A stretch of DNA of 64,000 nt from Viscum album. Taxonomy: Eukaryota > Streptophyta > Magnoliopsida > Santalales > Viscaceae. The number at the start of each line of letters is the position of its first letter. Position 1 is the first letter of the stretch. The stretch is from positions 42,888,605-42,952,604 of the forward strand of contig OY728160.1 in NCBI GenBank assembly GCA_963277665.1, in the 5' to 3' direction. The translations under genes and the position numbers were made by a program. The notes below the pieces were generated by a model that was not told where the DNA came from, searched no databases, and worked only from the letters and a program-made list of their open reading frames with translations. This document shows positions 12,236 through 26,430 of the stretch, one piece after another.

Positions 12236-15200
12236 GCATCATGTTTTTATACATAAATCATCTCTATTACTCTATCATTACATGAATATAACTCTCTCTC
12301 TATTCTAGTATAATGCGGATAAAGGAGGATGTTTCTTGTGGTCTTTACATTTATATTTTACTCATTCATTGGGTGACTATGACTTATAAATATCAATTCC
12401 AAACTCTATATTTTAATTTTTCTCATTACCATTAAAAAATATATAGAAATATAAAAAATTTAATTCAGTAACTATTTTATATAAACTATTTCATCATAAT
12501 TGAACATTGTATTGTAATTAGGTTTAAATACATTATGGAGAAAAACATGACCCAGAATTCACCAAAAGTAACTGGCCATGGAAGAACTGGGATGTCTAGA
12601 TTAAAGAGTGGATAACATGAGATTTTCAAATATATAATATTGAATAAACCACCAAAAATTAAATAAAAAATTTAAATTTAGAATACATTACAATGAATAC
12701 ATAAATCAATAAAACTGAGGCACACATTTCGAATATTAATTTTGCAAACTCTAACTGTATTTTTCTATCCTCTCCCTTTCATCAAAACCAGGAATCAATA
12801 GTTTTATTTTAAATTCCTAATAATTAATATGAAATTTATTCATATTTATTATGGATAATCCATTGTCTTAAATTTACTATATATTGACAATAATGATGTA
12901 ATATTTATGTTTTAAAAAATTATTTTTGGGATCCCCAAAAGAAATAAAAATGCTTTTGGGTCATGTTACACTACTTGAATGGGAATAAAATGACATAACA
13001 ACACACTGAACCTAAAAATCCGGCATATATATTCCTAATATTCTCTTTCTTATAGACCTAATAGGTTTAATTTTCTATGTTATCTTATTCTATCTATCTA
13101 TAGTTTCCAGTGTATCCTCTTTCTTCTTCTTCCTATTCTTCATCAACACGAAGACAAAATACAAAATCAAAAAAGGGTTGAATATCTTAAGAATTAACTT
13201 TTCTTATTATAATTAATTATTCTAGTTAATCTTTATTGAGATATTCACAATTATATTAACTTTTTATAGTTCAAAAACCACAAAATTGTAACAAAAAATC
13301 ACACGTCTTATCCTTATTCTTCCAAAAAATTATAATATTCTCACATGGATGATCTCTTATATTTGTTGGTTTATTTAATTTTTAATACATGTAATGAGTA
13401 TACTTAGTGGGAATTTTTTACTACCAATGAAATGGTAATATTATTGAGTAAAGATTATAGGTCCCCATGATTTTTTTAAATAACTTTTCAACTCAAAAGA
13501 TTTTCTAGGAATAATATTATTTAATAAACCTCACATGGTCGAATAAAGAGTAATTATTATTATACATTATCCTAAAAATCAATTAAATTTATAAATTAAA
13601 ATATATTTATTTTAAAATAAATATTAATCTATTTACAAAATTATTCAACATGTGTAGCATGTTATGTTGATGTAATATTTAATTAAGAGAGTTGTACATC
13701 AATTTTTTACACTGAAGTAGAAAATTATTCCGCTTCCAGGTACCTTTTTCTCAAATAGATCATTTAAAAAATGTATCAATTTTTTATGCACAAATTTTCT
13801 TTTGAATTAAATTCATAGGTATTATATATGATAATCGAATGAAATCATTTCTCTATAATTGATGTTTAATTCAATCTCCCACTAAATGATTTTATTATTC
13901 ATATCCTAAAAGACCAACATCACATGCTCAAATAATGTATTTAAAATGTTTTATGATGTTTTGAACACTAAATAACTACTTTAAAAACATTATATTATAT
14001 TATATATGAATGAAAAAATTTGGATAATATTTTCATCAGGTAGAAAAGTCACTGAAAATCAATCTGTACATTGATTTGAATAGTTCTCTATTTCAGTATC
14101 AACATATCTATGGTTCATCTTATAATCAAAATTATTTTTGGGTTTTTTTCTTTGAAGATCATCCTAATAGATTTATTATTATTCATTATTTTCAGAATTA
14201 TAATTTCAAAAACATGATTTTCCATGTTATAGAATTTTACGATTTTTTATGTCCAATATCATAATATATAAGATATTTTTTCCTTCCCTTAGAGACAAAA
14301 AATATTCTCTAGGTATAATATCATATGGAGTAGTAGTACATTATTTAAAATTTCAAATGTAATGTATATATCAGAATACTTTATTATCTAAATACGAAAC
14401 ACATAGTTATGTTTTCACATTTGGTGAGACATACCATTGGTCTAGACAGAATTTCTTACAATCTTCTCTAATATTTTATGCAGCCTAAAATATGTTAAAA
14501 TATTTTGAAAGGTATTATGAAATATGAATTTCCATTTCATTTTAATGGATAACTCATACTTCTTAAATGATATATAATATACTTAATGTAGATAAATTCT
14601 CTTTACATTGTTCGAAACTTATGTTTTGTGGATTAAATATCATACCAGAGGCCCAAATCATATATTATCCATGAAAGTTTCTATTTATAGATATCATTAT
14701 ACAAAAAATATAATATTTCATCACAAAGTATCATATTGGTTTCTTGCATAGCCAAACTTACTTATGAAGTATAAATAATCTCTTACTCATATGATACTTC
14801 CCTTTTCTATTTTCCAGTTCCTCCACATTGAAAGTCTTACAAATTAATATATTTTTTTTGGGCTAGGAGAGTATACTACTTATAGAGGAATTAATCTATT
14901 TTATTGAAGTATAGTATTATTTTTATATAATATGGCACCTGAATTTCATATTTCACAAAATAAATTATAAATTTCTTAAAATAAACAAATAAAACAAAAA
15001 TATTGAAAATGAATTAAAAATAAAACATTATAATAGAAGGAATTATTAGAATAATTCAAAACATATTTTTTCTCATTATATTGTCTTGTGGTATTATAAA
15101 TAATTTAGATTTATTATATATTTGAACACTTATTATTCCTTTTTTTAACTCCACTTGAGTGTTCACACTGCATTATCCATAAGTGTTTACATACATAATT

Positions 15201-18200
15201 AAATAAAATAATATATCATAAAATATATTGATTTCATATCAACATGATATTATCTCCCCCAAAATAATCTAAACTGGTTATTGACAGTTTAATTATATCA
15301 TTATCAGCTATTTAAAAATGTTAATCAATAAGCATCTCATATAGGTATTTCCTTCTAGTTTAATTATTTTATATAATTCTTCTCTAATATTTGAAATATT
15401 TTTTTGATTTGAATATCTTCCTAAAAGTAATCTATTTTAATAGTTTCTACCTATAATAAATCTACATAAGATTTTTTAGGATGTAAAAACATCCTCCTAT
15501 CATTGTCCACCAATGTAAGCATTACAAATTCACTTATTTTTTTGGGTATACTACTATATCAACCACTCATGTATTAAACTGAAATTCCTTGTACACCAAA
15601 GATAAATAAAATTACAATTCAAAGGGAACATTAATCACCCCTTTTTTTTTTGTTAAAACCCAATAAAATCCAAACTCAATTCCCTATTTTATCCAAAGTT
15701 AGTGAAATATTTTATCTAACCCATATTGATAATAAAATAAATGGTAAAAAATATATTCTCCCCATATATTTCATTATGAATTTTTTATAATTATTATTAG
15801 AAAAAAATATTCACATTAAATAATATCCTTTTTAATTTACTCCATTGATATCTATTAGGATATGAATTGTTCTTTTATGCTTTCCCTAATAGGCCATATC
15901 CACATTAAATGAAGAAATGTACACCATAAATTAATATACAATATCTTTACAGGTTTCAGCCCTGATTTGGGAATCCTACACCTTTTAATGTTTAATTCCA
16001 ATTGAGATACAAGTATTCCAATAAAATATGAACAACCAGATAAAAATATTTAAATAGGGATTATCTTAAAATAATGTTCATAAAATATTACAAATATATG
16101 GTTCCTTATATTACACAATTGAATTAGTCTTCTAATACATGCCTCAGTCTAATAAGTAATGCATTGATGGGGATATTAAAAGTTACATGCATTTTGTTTA
16201 TGTTAATTAGAAAATGACATGGATTTAATTAGTATCCTTCATAGTGACATGATGTGAATGATTTATTCCTATACAAAATAAAACATGGGGTGTGGGGATT
16301 GATATATTACACCTGATATTATGGGTTCTCAATACCTCTTATCTCAATTAATTTTCTTATTTGGGTTGTTCATAGGGTAACAAACATCTAGGATAATCCC
16401 TAAATAAAATAATATCATAAAGACTAATCACTTTTGGTTGCCTTCACTTATCATTGAATGAAGAAACACACAAAACAAGTACATATTCTTAAGGTAAATA
16501 TTCACTATTAAATGAGGATAATACAATAAATAAATTATATTTGATTCCTCAATAAATGTTTTTATTAAATACCTACAGGTATTCAATAATTAGTCATTCA
16601 ACTCAGATCATGTTTCTCAATTAAAACCTCAATCACTGGAATTCACAAGGCCAAATACTGGAACACATAATGTAGTTTGGTCTCTCTTTAGTTCCTACTT
16701 CTTTTTATTTTCCCAAACTAAATAATCTTTTATAGAAATACATTATTTCACCATAAATATCATATCCAATTGTATCTATTATTTCAACTTCTCTTTATTT
16801 GATACCCAGTATACTACATAGGTTATGTTTTCTCTTTCTTCATTACTACATTTTACAATAGGTTCTCATTGATCAAATTCAGTATCATCTTTGGAACAAA
16901 ATTATTTTATATATTAAAAATATGATCAAGTATCATATTATTTAATAGTAATGGTAATGAAATATTTCTATAGTTCTCAGTCGTTATGATCATCTCATGT
17001 CTATTGGATTCTAAAAGCAGCATCCCCAAACAACTATAGTTACACATCCATTATTTTATATTTCTTCTTTATTGATATTATAGCCTTATCACAAAAATTT
17101 GAATCTATATTAAATGTGTTTTTTTAATTTCTAGAGGAAAAAATAATATGTTAGTTTTAATTTTGGAATTTCCAACAAAAAGGTTCTATTACGGATTACA
17201 CATTCCGTTTCTCATGATTTTTCATTCCATCTTATTCAACTCAAGAGACATTTCAAGAATACCCTTACTAATGCACATCTCATGGTTGAGTAAAACATTA
17301 ATATTATTTTTCATTATAAAAAATGTTAACATCCTCAAAATATACCATAATTTTAATATACACTTTAATATTCAAAGCTGTACAAAAATAAACAACACAC
17401 TTAGATTGTGTAATTGAAATTAGTTCATAACATGAAAGATTATTATGAAGTATGTAAAAATTATAATTAACTCATATATTTTAATATTTCCTTCTTATAA
17501 AATTTATCACATCATAAAACATAAAATATTAATTTTAAAAGAAAATAATTTTTTCTGAACCTATCTATATTATTCATAATTTTTTTAAATTCATTTTTAA
17601 ACAATTTATGTTGAAGAAACTATTACAATATGGGATAATACGCTTTATAAAAGTGAATATTTGTATCATATAATAATATAATGTATTTAAAAATTTTGAT
17701 GGTTTTTTTAATACTTATCCGTATATCTAAAATATTATAATTATATTTAATTAGAATTAGGTATTTATGGAAACTCTGATTTTTAGACATAAATGTCCCT
17801 CAAAATATTTCCTTTATTTGATCTTCTTTTTTTCAATTTAGTTTTTTCTATATAAATTTTTCAATATTGTAGAACATTAATATTGTTATTTTTTATGGTT
17901 TCCACATAAATCACATTATTTACCATTCACATAAATATTTTTATTTTGGAATGTTTTTTATATAGTAGAATCTCAAAATTTCCCTTTTTTCACATATCAT
18001 ACTCTATAGGATGTATTGATTTTATATAAAACTCACAAAATTTCCCTACACCAAATATCATAAATATTATTTAAACATTATATAATGTGGAAAATATTTT
18101 ATGTTAATATGATAATTTTAATATACATATCATATCCATGTATCTAAATTCACATATGTGGTGAAATATATATTTTATTAAGAAAAATTTAGTTACAAAC

Positions 18201-18589
18201 TTTTCAAATACTAAATATTGACAAAAACTGCGTTCATCCTTTTAAAATACAATTGTCATATGATTTTTTGTTTATTTTTTTAGCCAACTCATATGTTGTA
18301 CCTAGTATAAGGTATGTTTCTCATATGTGAATTTTTAATTTCATTTATAAAAAATTCAGTATTTTTATAAAATATAATATTGGTGATTGAAATTACAGAA
18401 CCCATACACCATTGAATTTTAAAAATATCACCACTCTCAAAATATTATAAGATATTCACCAAATATAATATGGGAGACTCTCATGGAAAAAATAACTTAT
18501 GTGCATGCTATCATGTCCTAGAAATGTTATATTTCCCTCTTCTATTTTAGGCCCTCTATAATGGAAGTCTTATAAACTCAAATACCATA
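12236..18589. other. AT-rich DNA, nothing recognised
   Basis: About 6 kb without a recognisable gene or repeat boundary. Open frames such as 14076-14264 and 17148-17417 on the plus strand have no motif and low-complexity composition. They are best read as chance frames. Confidence 0.4.
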
Positions 18590-18650
18590 GAAATTAGTAA
18601 AATATCATCCACATAGAATAATACTCTTATTTGTTGGCCATGTAGGATAA
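18590..18650 (-). pseudogene. Possible Ty1/copia RT fragment (YVDD box)
   Basis: The minus strand reads VLFYVDDILLIS over about 18610-18640, which fits the catalytic YVDD box of a copia reverse transcriptase with its hydrophobic flanks. Neither the upstream nor the downstream RT blocks could be followed, so the call rests on about 12 residues. Confidence 0.3.
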
Positions 18651-19522
18651 TTTATATTGACATTTTTTTATGAATGATCATTTAATGTTCATATTTCTTC
18701 AAATTAAATCCAAATATTTTGAAATACATTCTAACCATCTAATACATCTCAAATTACATCATGATAACCCATGATAATTAAAGTTATTATTTTAATAAAT
18801 CCAATTTAATTATATATCTTACTAAAGTCTTATATAATATAAAAAATAAAAATAGAGTATTTCATTGAACTCATATTCCACAAAATATTAACAATACTTT
18901 GTATTTCACCCACCATCACCCATCTGTGATAAAATACAAAACAGACAAATCGATATATTATAATAACCAAATAGGGTTTCTCAACTTTCATCTTGTACTC
19001 CCAAACACATTGAACATGTTTAACACATTTTAAATATAATTTTACAAACTTTTCAATGAGTAATATCATACATATATTCCTTCAACTCTCCACTTATAAT
19101 GAAATTGTTTTAAATAGTTCTTATCCATGATTAATCACATGTCATTAACATAAATATTTTTTCAAAAGAATTCTGATTTAATAGTCTGTGCTGAAATGTA
19201 TATAGATAGGTTTTTATAGGAACCAATAAATTTTATTTATAATTACCCATCAGAGAATGAGAAACATATTCAATTATTAATTTGGTTAAAACTACATTAT
19301 CCATAACTAAATAAAACACCCAAAATGGTCTTTAATTTTTTAAAAAATATAATCAGAAAAAATGAGTAATTCATAATTCATAATCGGTAGCCAAAAACAT
19401 CTAACTAACCTCTAAAAAACCTTCATGAAAATTGAGAATCATGATTAGATATGATCATTATTATAACCCAAAAATGCCTCATAATATTATATAAATAATA
19501 TATTAAAAAATAAGCTAATAAT
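18651..19522. other. AT-rich DNA before the B-C element
   Basis: No recognised feature. The minus-strand open frame 18830-19069 (79 codons) shows no motif I can assign. Confidence 0.4.
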
Positions 19523-20171
19523 ATTGAATACATAATCTAAAATTTTCTAGCCATAAACAAAACATTATATAGAGTTTTAGGAAATAATTATCCTTAATTC
19601 AATTTGAAAATCATTTCAAGATTAGTGTTTTTAGTACTTAGGAAATCAATCAAACCTAATAACCCTAAAAGAAAAAGTGGAATTTTTTTATTAGTATCCA
19701 TTTATTCCAAAATATAAAACTTATATGATGAATCATGAATTCACTTCATGGAAGTTCTCCACGGCTTCTAACATGACTTCTTCAATTCTCTTACCCATCT
19801 GTAAACCCTATGAAAATATTTTTAAAAAATTGGATGAGAAACAAACATCATAAAGGGATATAAAAATAAAGGAATCTAGTAAGATAAAAATATATAAGCT
19901 CATATAACATTTACCAATATCTTTAATGTTCATTGAGAATATGTAGCAAAACATTTTCACATGAGAAACAAACACGCATTTTTCTCAAATTAAACCATTA
20001 AAATACATTGAATGATATTAAAACCCCTTTATGAGATATAGAGTATCATAGTAATAAAACCACTCCGAAACCCTTTCAATTTGATTAACCACATGACAAA
20101 ATTTCAATATAAAAACTACTTAATTCATTGGAGTGTTTTTACAGGATCACCCAGTGCTATCTAAGCCAAAC

Positions 20172-20400
20172 TATGTTTTTCTATAGTGGGCCTTCCTTGA
20201 ACTATCTACTCCACAACATGTTAATATATAATGTGATTTTCTAGAGCTATTTGGGCCACCCCATGTTAATCATTTATAGGCTTTCCTTGTGATGTATAGA
20301 CACCCCCATGTAAATATCTAATGGGATTTTTCAATTCTATTTGGGCCACCCCATGTTAAGCTAGAGTGGGATTTATCGATGCTATATAGGGAACTTCATC
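20172..20400 (-). repeat. 45 bp tandem repeat block in LTR copy B
   Basis: The (c)atgt core recurs at 20172, 20217, 20262, 20307 and 20352 (exact 45 base steps) and again at 20397-20400. Units contain GGGCCACCCCATGTTAA and a TGGG(C/A)TTT core about 15 bases later. The last step is 48 bases, as it is in copy C. Confidence 0.75.
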
Positions 20401-21599
20401 ATGTATTTCTCAAGTAACACTTCATGAATAAAAAAATTTCCTAACAAAACTATTTTAAAAAATATTTTAAAACCATATATATCACATTTTTATTAAAATT
20501 CCATTTTTCTTTTTATAAACCCTTTTTCAATACAAAATCAACATTCTCATATATAAACCATTTTTTAATACAAAGTAACCAAAAAATAAAAAGCGATTTT
20601 AATATAAGGAAACATGAAATAATTAAAAGGAATATAACATAAACAAATCTCCATGAGAACATAAATATTGTTTCATAATGTACATTAAGAATAGAACATT
20701 ACATTGGTCGATTGTCAAAAAATTCCATATAAAAATTTAAAAATGATTCATTTTTTATAATATCTGAATGAAATAAAAAATATAAATATTATCTCTTTAA
20801 TAGTAATTATATATAAATAAATAAATATAATAATATCTTGGAGGAATATATGTTGAAATTATTTCTTTAAATATATAGATTTTTTTTAAAATCAGAGTGT
20901 CACATGCCTATTTTAAATATTTAAATCAAAATCCCAAAGAATGATTAACGTACCCAAAAAATTAAATATCATGATAATTAATAAATCCTATTTTGATATA
21001 TAAAAGGATATTTATATTCAACTCATAAATGAATATGGGTGGATAACCTCAAAATAGGCCGTAGTAAAAGATGATTGAGATTAAATCTTTTGCCTTAAGT
21101 CCAAATAGTTAGATTTATATTAATCTTCTTGAATAAAAAACTCTTATTAATTGATTAAATTATACATTAAAATAATAAATTTTATAAATAAATTTATTTC
21201 AATTATTAAAATGTTTGATAAATCTACTTAAACAAATATGTTTATATCTAGTGTTTTGAACACACTTGTTTTATATGTCAAAAATGACATCGGTAGGTGA
21301 ACTATAGTTAAAAGAGTTGTTATTTAAAACAACTACTAAATAATAATAACTAATTAATTAAAATATTTTTGTATAAATAATAATTTTAAAACCAATCATA
21401 TCAAATGGTTTTGAAAATGAACCAATGTTAGAATCATGGAGATGGTAAGTCATACGTATGCATGAGTCATGTCCACATTTTTAAGGATCATTATGAAAAG
21501 AAGGCATGTAAAATTTATATTTCAAAAATTATCATTATATGATAAGTACCCTTTTATTTAATCATATATAATTATATATATAATTATATTGATGAATAA

Positions 21600-22070
21600 C
21601 TATTTACATTGCATTGTGGAGGCCGTAGTCTTCACAACCACAAATGACGTTATCACTTTTTTAGTGTATAAAAAGTTGTTAAATAAAATGTTTTACTATA
21701 AATATAGAAATGTAATTATATCATGAATATAATAATTATTTGTATGTAACATATGTTTTTTACCTGATCTTTAATAAAAAAAATTAATGGTGTGAATGTA
21801 TCATATCACATTGAGGATGCAGTAGTCCACTAGTCCAGAAACGTTTTTATCTAAATACCAAAAAATGGAAATAATGTTTGTTTGTGTTATATAAAAATTT
21901 AATAAGTATGAATAAATCATAAATATTATATATATAAAATAAAAATATAAATTCAATAATTAATTCCAACAATTATATGTGGAAATTGTTGAATGAGCGA
22001 CATCTGTTCGCAAAGCAGAAGTCCACCGTACAAAAGTACAATGATGGTGTATCCCATTTGAAAGAAGTGT
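21600..22070 (-). repeat. ~196 bp subrepeats in LTR copy B
   Basis: Three GTAGTC-type cores lie at 21625, 21822 and 22018, spaced 197 and 196 bases. Each core sits in a short GC-richer segment ending in an AATGA(C/T)G-like tail, separated by about 130 bases of AT-rich DNA. Confidence 0.7.
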
Positions 22071-22378
22071 ATGAATGTTTAGGTATAAATCATAACACAA
22101 TGATATATAAATCTATTTGGAATAATTATATATTTTTATAATCATGTAATAAGATCACATTATGTATTTTGAGAAGTAATGAATACAAAAGAGATCATTG
22201 AAGAATGTTACCACTTTTCGGGAAACTCGTTTGGGTTTACAGAAGATGACTTCCTTATTTATATTTATACCCATAGTGAGGATTCTAGGATTAAAAGAAT
22301 AATTATTATAGATTATCAAGATAGGTTTTGGATGATCTAAATGGATTTATTTTTGTGATGAAGTGGGGAGGTTGAGTG

Positions 22379-22390
22379 CCTTTTTATAGA
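22379..22390 (-). promoter_or_regulatory. Candidate LTR TATA box (copy B)
   Basis: The minus strand reads TCTATAAAAAGG, a good plant TATA box. It lies 361 bases from the last subrepeat and 1319 bases from the LTR edge. Transcription would run toward the subrepeats and the 45 bp block. Confidence 0.55.
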
Positions 22391-24838
22391 GGAGGGGAGT
22401 GGCATTCTTGTAAATATAAAAAGGTAAACACTATTGGGAGGTATCACTGATATCATTGTATTCCAATAATGATCCCAATTAGATAAAATAGTAGATATGG
22501 TTACATAATGTTTTTAAAAATTGTTTTTGACATCTGTTAGGGTTATTTTTTCACTTTATAATAACGTTTAATCACCTTGTACACTCATTTTTACCTTAAT
22601 CACTATAATTAATTTTATTTAAATTAACTGATAGTTTATGTCAAAAAATATTTTTACCATATAATAATTTATAATTTTTTCTCATTAGAAATTTTGAATA
22701 CTTTATTTTATATTCTAACCACATATTTTTTTGAAATTAATTTAAAATTAATCTAGTAGACAGAATAACAAATCAATTTTTTATTGTGAAAATGTTTAAA
22801 AGTTTTCTATGTTTTTATATCTTAAATAACTATGAATATTATCCCAATGAGATAATTTTTTATCTAATGTAATATTGGTGTAATTATAATTTAAAACCAA
22901 TTCAATCATAAATTTAACTATAAAATTAATTATATGAAAAGGATGTTTTCAATTAAAATTCAGTATCACTCAATATTCATCCAAATATGAAACCACTCAA
23001 AAAATAGAAAAATTCACCCAAAGAAACTTTTCATATTAATATTTTAAAAATTACATTTTAGTTTTCATATATAAATTATTCGATTTAAAAAAATCAGTTT
23101 TAAATAAAACATTCGATAAAAATATGGAATTACTACAATACTAAATAATAATAATAATAATATATTATTTTTAGGTATAACCAAACCTATATGTAACTTA
23201 TTATTTCGAAAAAATCATGTTAAGTGTTATATATGATATTGAACATAACATACCTTTTATTTTAAAATTTATTTTCTAATTCATAAACATTAATAAATAT
23301 TAAAAATAAACATTCTTTCATTTCCATGCCTATTACATTCTTCATATTCAATTGGTCTTTATTTTCATTAATTATAAAATAGAAACAGATGATTAAATTT
23401 TGTAAACATTTGTAAATTATTATTCTCTAATTAGATAATATCATTAATTAAAATAATCCTAACAAATAGGTGATTGAAATAATAACATTATTAATTGTAT
23501 ATTGTTGTCCATAAAGACTTGGTCTTGTGTGTAAGATAAGTAATAAAAATAACACAATGATTCATGGAACATAAGATAAATATGGGTTTTCATGTGATTA
23601 TCAATAAACTAGGTAATGATTTTAATTCAATATATTAAATAATTTAAATTAATTTGATGTAATATAGTTCATAATACATTCAGATTCATTATCATTACCC
23701 CATTATAATGATTTTCACCCACCAAATTCGTCTTGTTTATCATATGAATTTTTTTTCTAGAAATAATTTGCTTAAATTGACCTCATACAAAGGGATAGTA
23801 AAAATACTTGTAAAAATAGAATGTCGGAAGAATAATGGTGACAAAGAGATATGAATAACATTTATTCCCCATTGGTACAATATTTATTATAAATTAAAAT
23901 GAGGATTAATAATGGAAAACAAATTCACATTGACTAATATAATGTTATAGAGATCATAGTCAAGGGGAAGTTAACAAAGACAGAAACCAAAACAAAAATT
24001 GGTGTGGTAATGTTTATTGATTAAATGATATATTATTATTATAAAATAAAATTTTATTTCAAGATTGTTTTTCTTGAGTTAATGGATTCATTCACCATAA
24101 ATACTATGATTATAAGAAAATATTCTTGATAATAAATATTCCATCCATTAATCAATTTCCATAAAAATCTAAGTTTTCTCCAATTTTTTTATACAATATG
24201 TATTTTTATGATTGAATCACTATAATTAGCTTAAACAATATCACATAATCCTAATAAGGATAAATAGATATTCCTTATATGTTTGGATATTAACCAAAAA
24301 CAAAATTGTGAGCACATAGTAAAATAATTCAAACCCTCATATTATGAGATATTATATGAAATTGTAATGTAAATATGAATACCCAACAATAAAACTAAAT
24401 CATTTACTATATATATAAACCTAATAGAAACAAATTCTATTAATTTTATTCCCCCATGAGTAGTGATATTATTCCACAAATAACATTTAAATATATACAT
24501 TATAAACCTATAGAAAATAAAAAAAATGTATCCCATGGTATTTGAATTATTTAAAAAATTATATAATGGTTACTAGGTAATTAATATTATGATCATACAT
24601 TAAGAAATTAAAATATTTCATGTTCTATCACCACATATCTAAATGTCCCTACATCAACCGAAGTTCTATAAAATGATTTGACCATCCCTTTTCCTCTTCT
24701 AATCATGATCATTTCCACCCTCAGTACATTTCTTATGAGATATGATAGTTTAATGTCCTAACTCATTATTGATAAAGCATTATACTATTGTTTGTATTTA
24801 TATTATCTTATTATTGTATTTTGTAAGACTCTTATCAA

Positions 24839-24880
24839 GAATTTGTGAACTGTGTGAAAAATCAAACCACATAGATAACA
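24839..24880 (-). pseudogene. Zinc-knuckle-like motif, possible gag trace
   Basis: Residues 38-51 of the 62-codon minus-strand frame at 24803-24991 read CYLCGLIFHTVHKF. This has C-x2-C-x4-H-x4 spacing with phenylalanine where the last cysteine would be, a change one base can make. Knuckles of this form occur in retrotransposon Gag and LINE ORF1 proteins, where they bind RNA. Nothing else in the frame is recognisable. Confidence 0.35.
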
Positions 24881-25533
24881 TATTCCATACCCTAACATAA
24901 CTTCCTTGAAATATATTTTACCATAGTAAGAAAAATCATGGGGATTACATATGTTCTTCTTATCTAGTTGGTTCTCTATTTCCAATGACATAAACTATTT
25001 ATTAATCCTTTAATCTAATGGAACATAACCATTTGAAAACTCCATCTCAACATTCTCAAGATTATCATATATTTTAAATTATTTTGTTCCAAAATATGTT
25101 CATACTGATGGTTTTAATCTTAACTAAAATATCTTAATTTTAATATATATGCCTCAAATACAATTTTCTATGTGAATGACCATTACTATATATATTCATC
25201 ATGTGATGACCGCAAATCTTTATCAATTTTCTTATATTCAATGTATTGATTCTACTTCATAAGATCAAGAATATTACATTAATATTTCTCAAAGAAGAGA
25301 TTGTAATTTTTTCTATCCCATAGAATTAGGATCACCATTATCTCTTTGATGCTTAACTAATAAAAACCATCAATTGCTTCATTTTTTATTAAATGGATGA
25401 CCATTCTGAAAATTTTTTTTTAGAAAAATAAACAATGAAATCATATAATTACATGTCATTTAAAGTTAACAATAAATTGAAATAATATTAAGGAATTATA
25501 TTAACAATTTAATAACTAGGGATGTATTCAAAA

Positions 25534-25551
25534 CCTTTTTTTAATACCAAC
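25534..25551 (-). other. Degenerate primer binding site bordering LTR copy C
   Basis: The minus strand reads GTTGGTATTAAAAAAAGG. TGGTAT followed by an A-rich tail resembles the initiator tRNA-Met primer site of plant retroelements after several transitions. It lies where the 3' end of the 5' LTR should be and sets the low edge of copy C. Confidence 0.4.
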
Positions 25552-26200
25552 TATAAGGGAATATTCTTAAAAATTACTTTATAATCAGTTTTATTACTAA
25601 ATTTACATTAATTAACTTTGAGAATATTTTCAAGAATAGGGTGGTAGAGAATTAGTACATAACTCATATATAAAAAAAATATAAAATATGATGTGGACAA
25701 GTTTGATCAATATCTACTTTACCAAGAAAATAATACATTTAAGATAAATCATAATTTATTTTCTTGAAATACCTGCACAACATCCAATATGGATTCTTCC
25801 TTTCACATACTCATCCTCAAACCGTGTGAATACATTTCAAAAACATGGAATGAGAAAAAAATGATAGCAAGTTATATGAAAGGAAAGTAATCTACTAGTT
25901 CTGTAAGAACATTAGAAATAATATTATAATTATATTTATCATTAATTATATTTTAGAATGTGAAATTAAAAAATTTCGGTGAAAAAAATGAAATTTTTTA
26001 TCAAATTGGGAATCATGAAAACCCATAAAACAATAACATATACCATTTTTGGGACATAAATAATAATAGTCCTAAAACCTTTTGAAACCGATTTTATATC
26101 ATTTTTATTTGGAATAACCATATGGATTACATCAAAAATAATAAATACCTTGTGAATTGGAGAGATATTACAGGCTCACCAGATGAAAACTATGAAAACC

Positions 26201-26430
26201 AATGTTAACATGTATTAGGAATTCCTAGAACTATATAGGCTACCCCATGTTATTATACAATGGTATTTTTAACTATGTACGAGAAACCCCATGCTAATAT
26301 GCAATGGGCTTTCCCTTTGCTATCTGGGTTGCCCCATGTTCAGCTGTAATGGGCTTTCCAAGCACACTCTGGGACAGCCGATGTTATATTATAATTGTAT
26401 TTCCATGTGAAGTCATGGCCACTAAATCAT
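26201..26430 (-). repeat. 45 bp tandem repeat block in LTR copy C
   Basis: The (c)atg core recurs at 26201, 26246, 26290, 26335, 26380 and 26428, with steps of 45, 44, 45, 45 and 48. Units keep GGGCTTTCC and GCCCCATGTT. This is the best preserved of the three blocks. Confidence 0.75.

Larger units (their letters stand above)
19523..23698 (-). repeat. Long LTR, copy B (candidate 3' LTR)
   Basis: About 4.18 kb. In plus-strand order it carries a ~0.65 kb leader, the 45 bp block (20172-20400), AT-rich DNA, the ~196 bp trio (21625, 21822, 22018), a minus-strand TATA box (22379) and a ~1.3 kb AT-rich U3. The high edge is set by alignment with copies A and C and is followed by CCCC, which on the minus strand gives a short ATAATGGGG polypurine tract. 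The low edge is inferred from copy C and is uncertain by some tens of bases. Confidence 0.6.
23699..25551 (-). other. Internal region of the B-C element
   Basis: Only 1.85 kb, with no protease, RT or integrase motif. The one coding hint is a minus-strand frame (24803-24991) containing a zinc-knuckle-like motif. An internal region this small is far shorter than an autonomous gag-pol, so the element was either non-autonomous or lost its core by deletion. Confidence 0.5.

Noticed and set aside
17148..17417. 89-codon plus-strand open frame
   Set aside because: No recognisable domain and no coding context. Length is unremarkable for the number of frames in 64 kb.
18830..19069. 79-codon minus-strand frame considered as RT upstream of the YVDD box
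   Set aside because: The distance and residues do not fit the RT blocks expected there.
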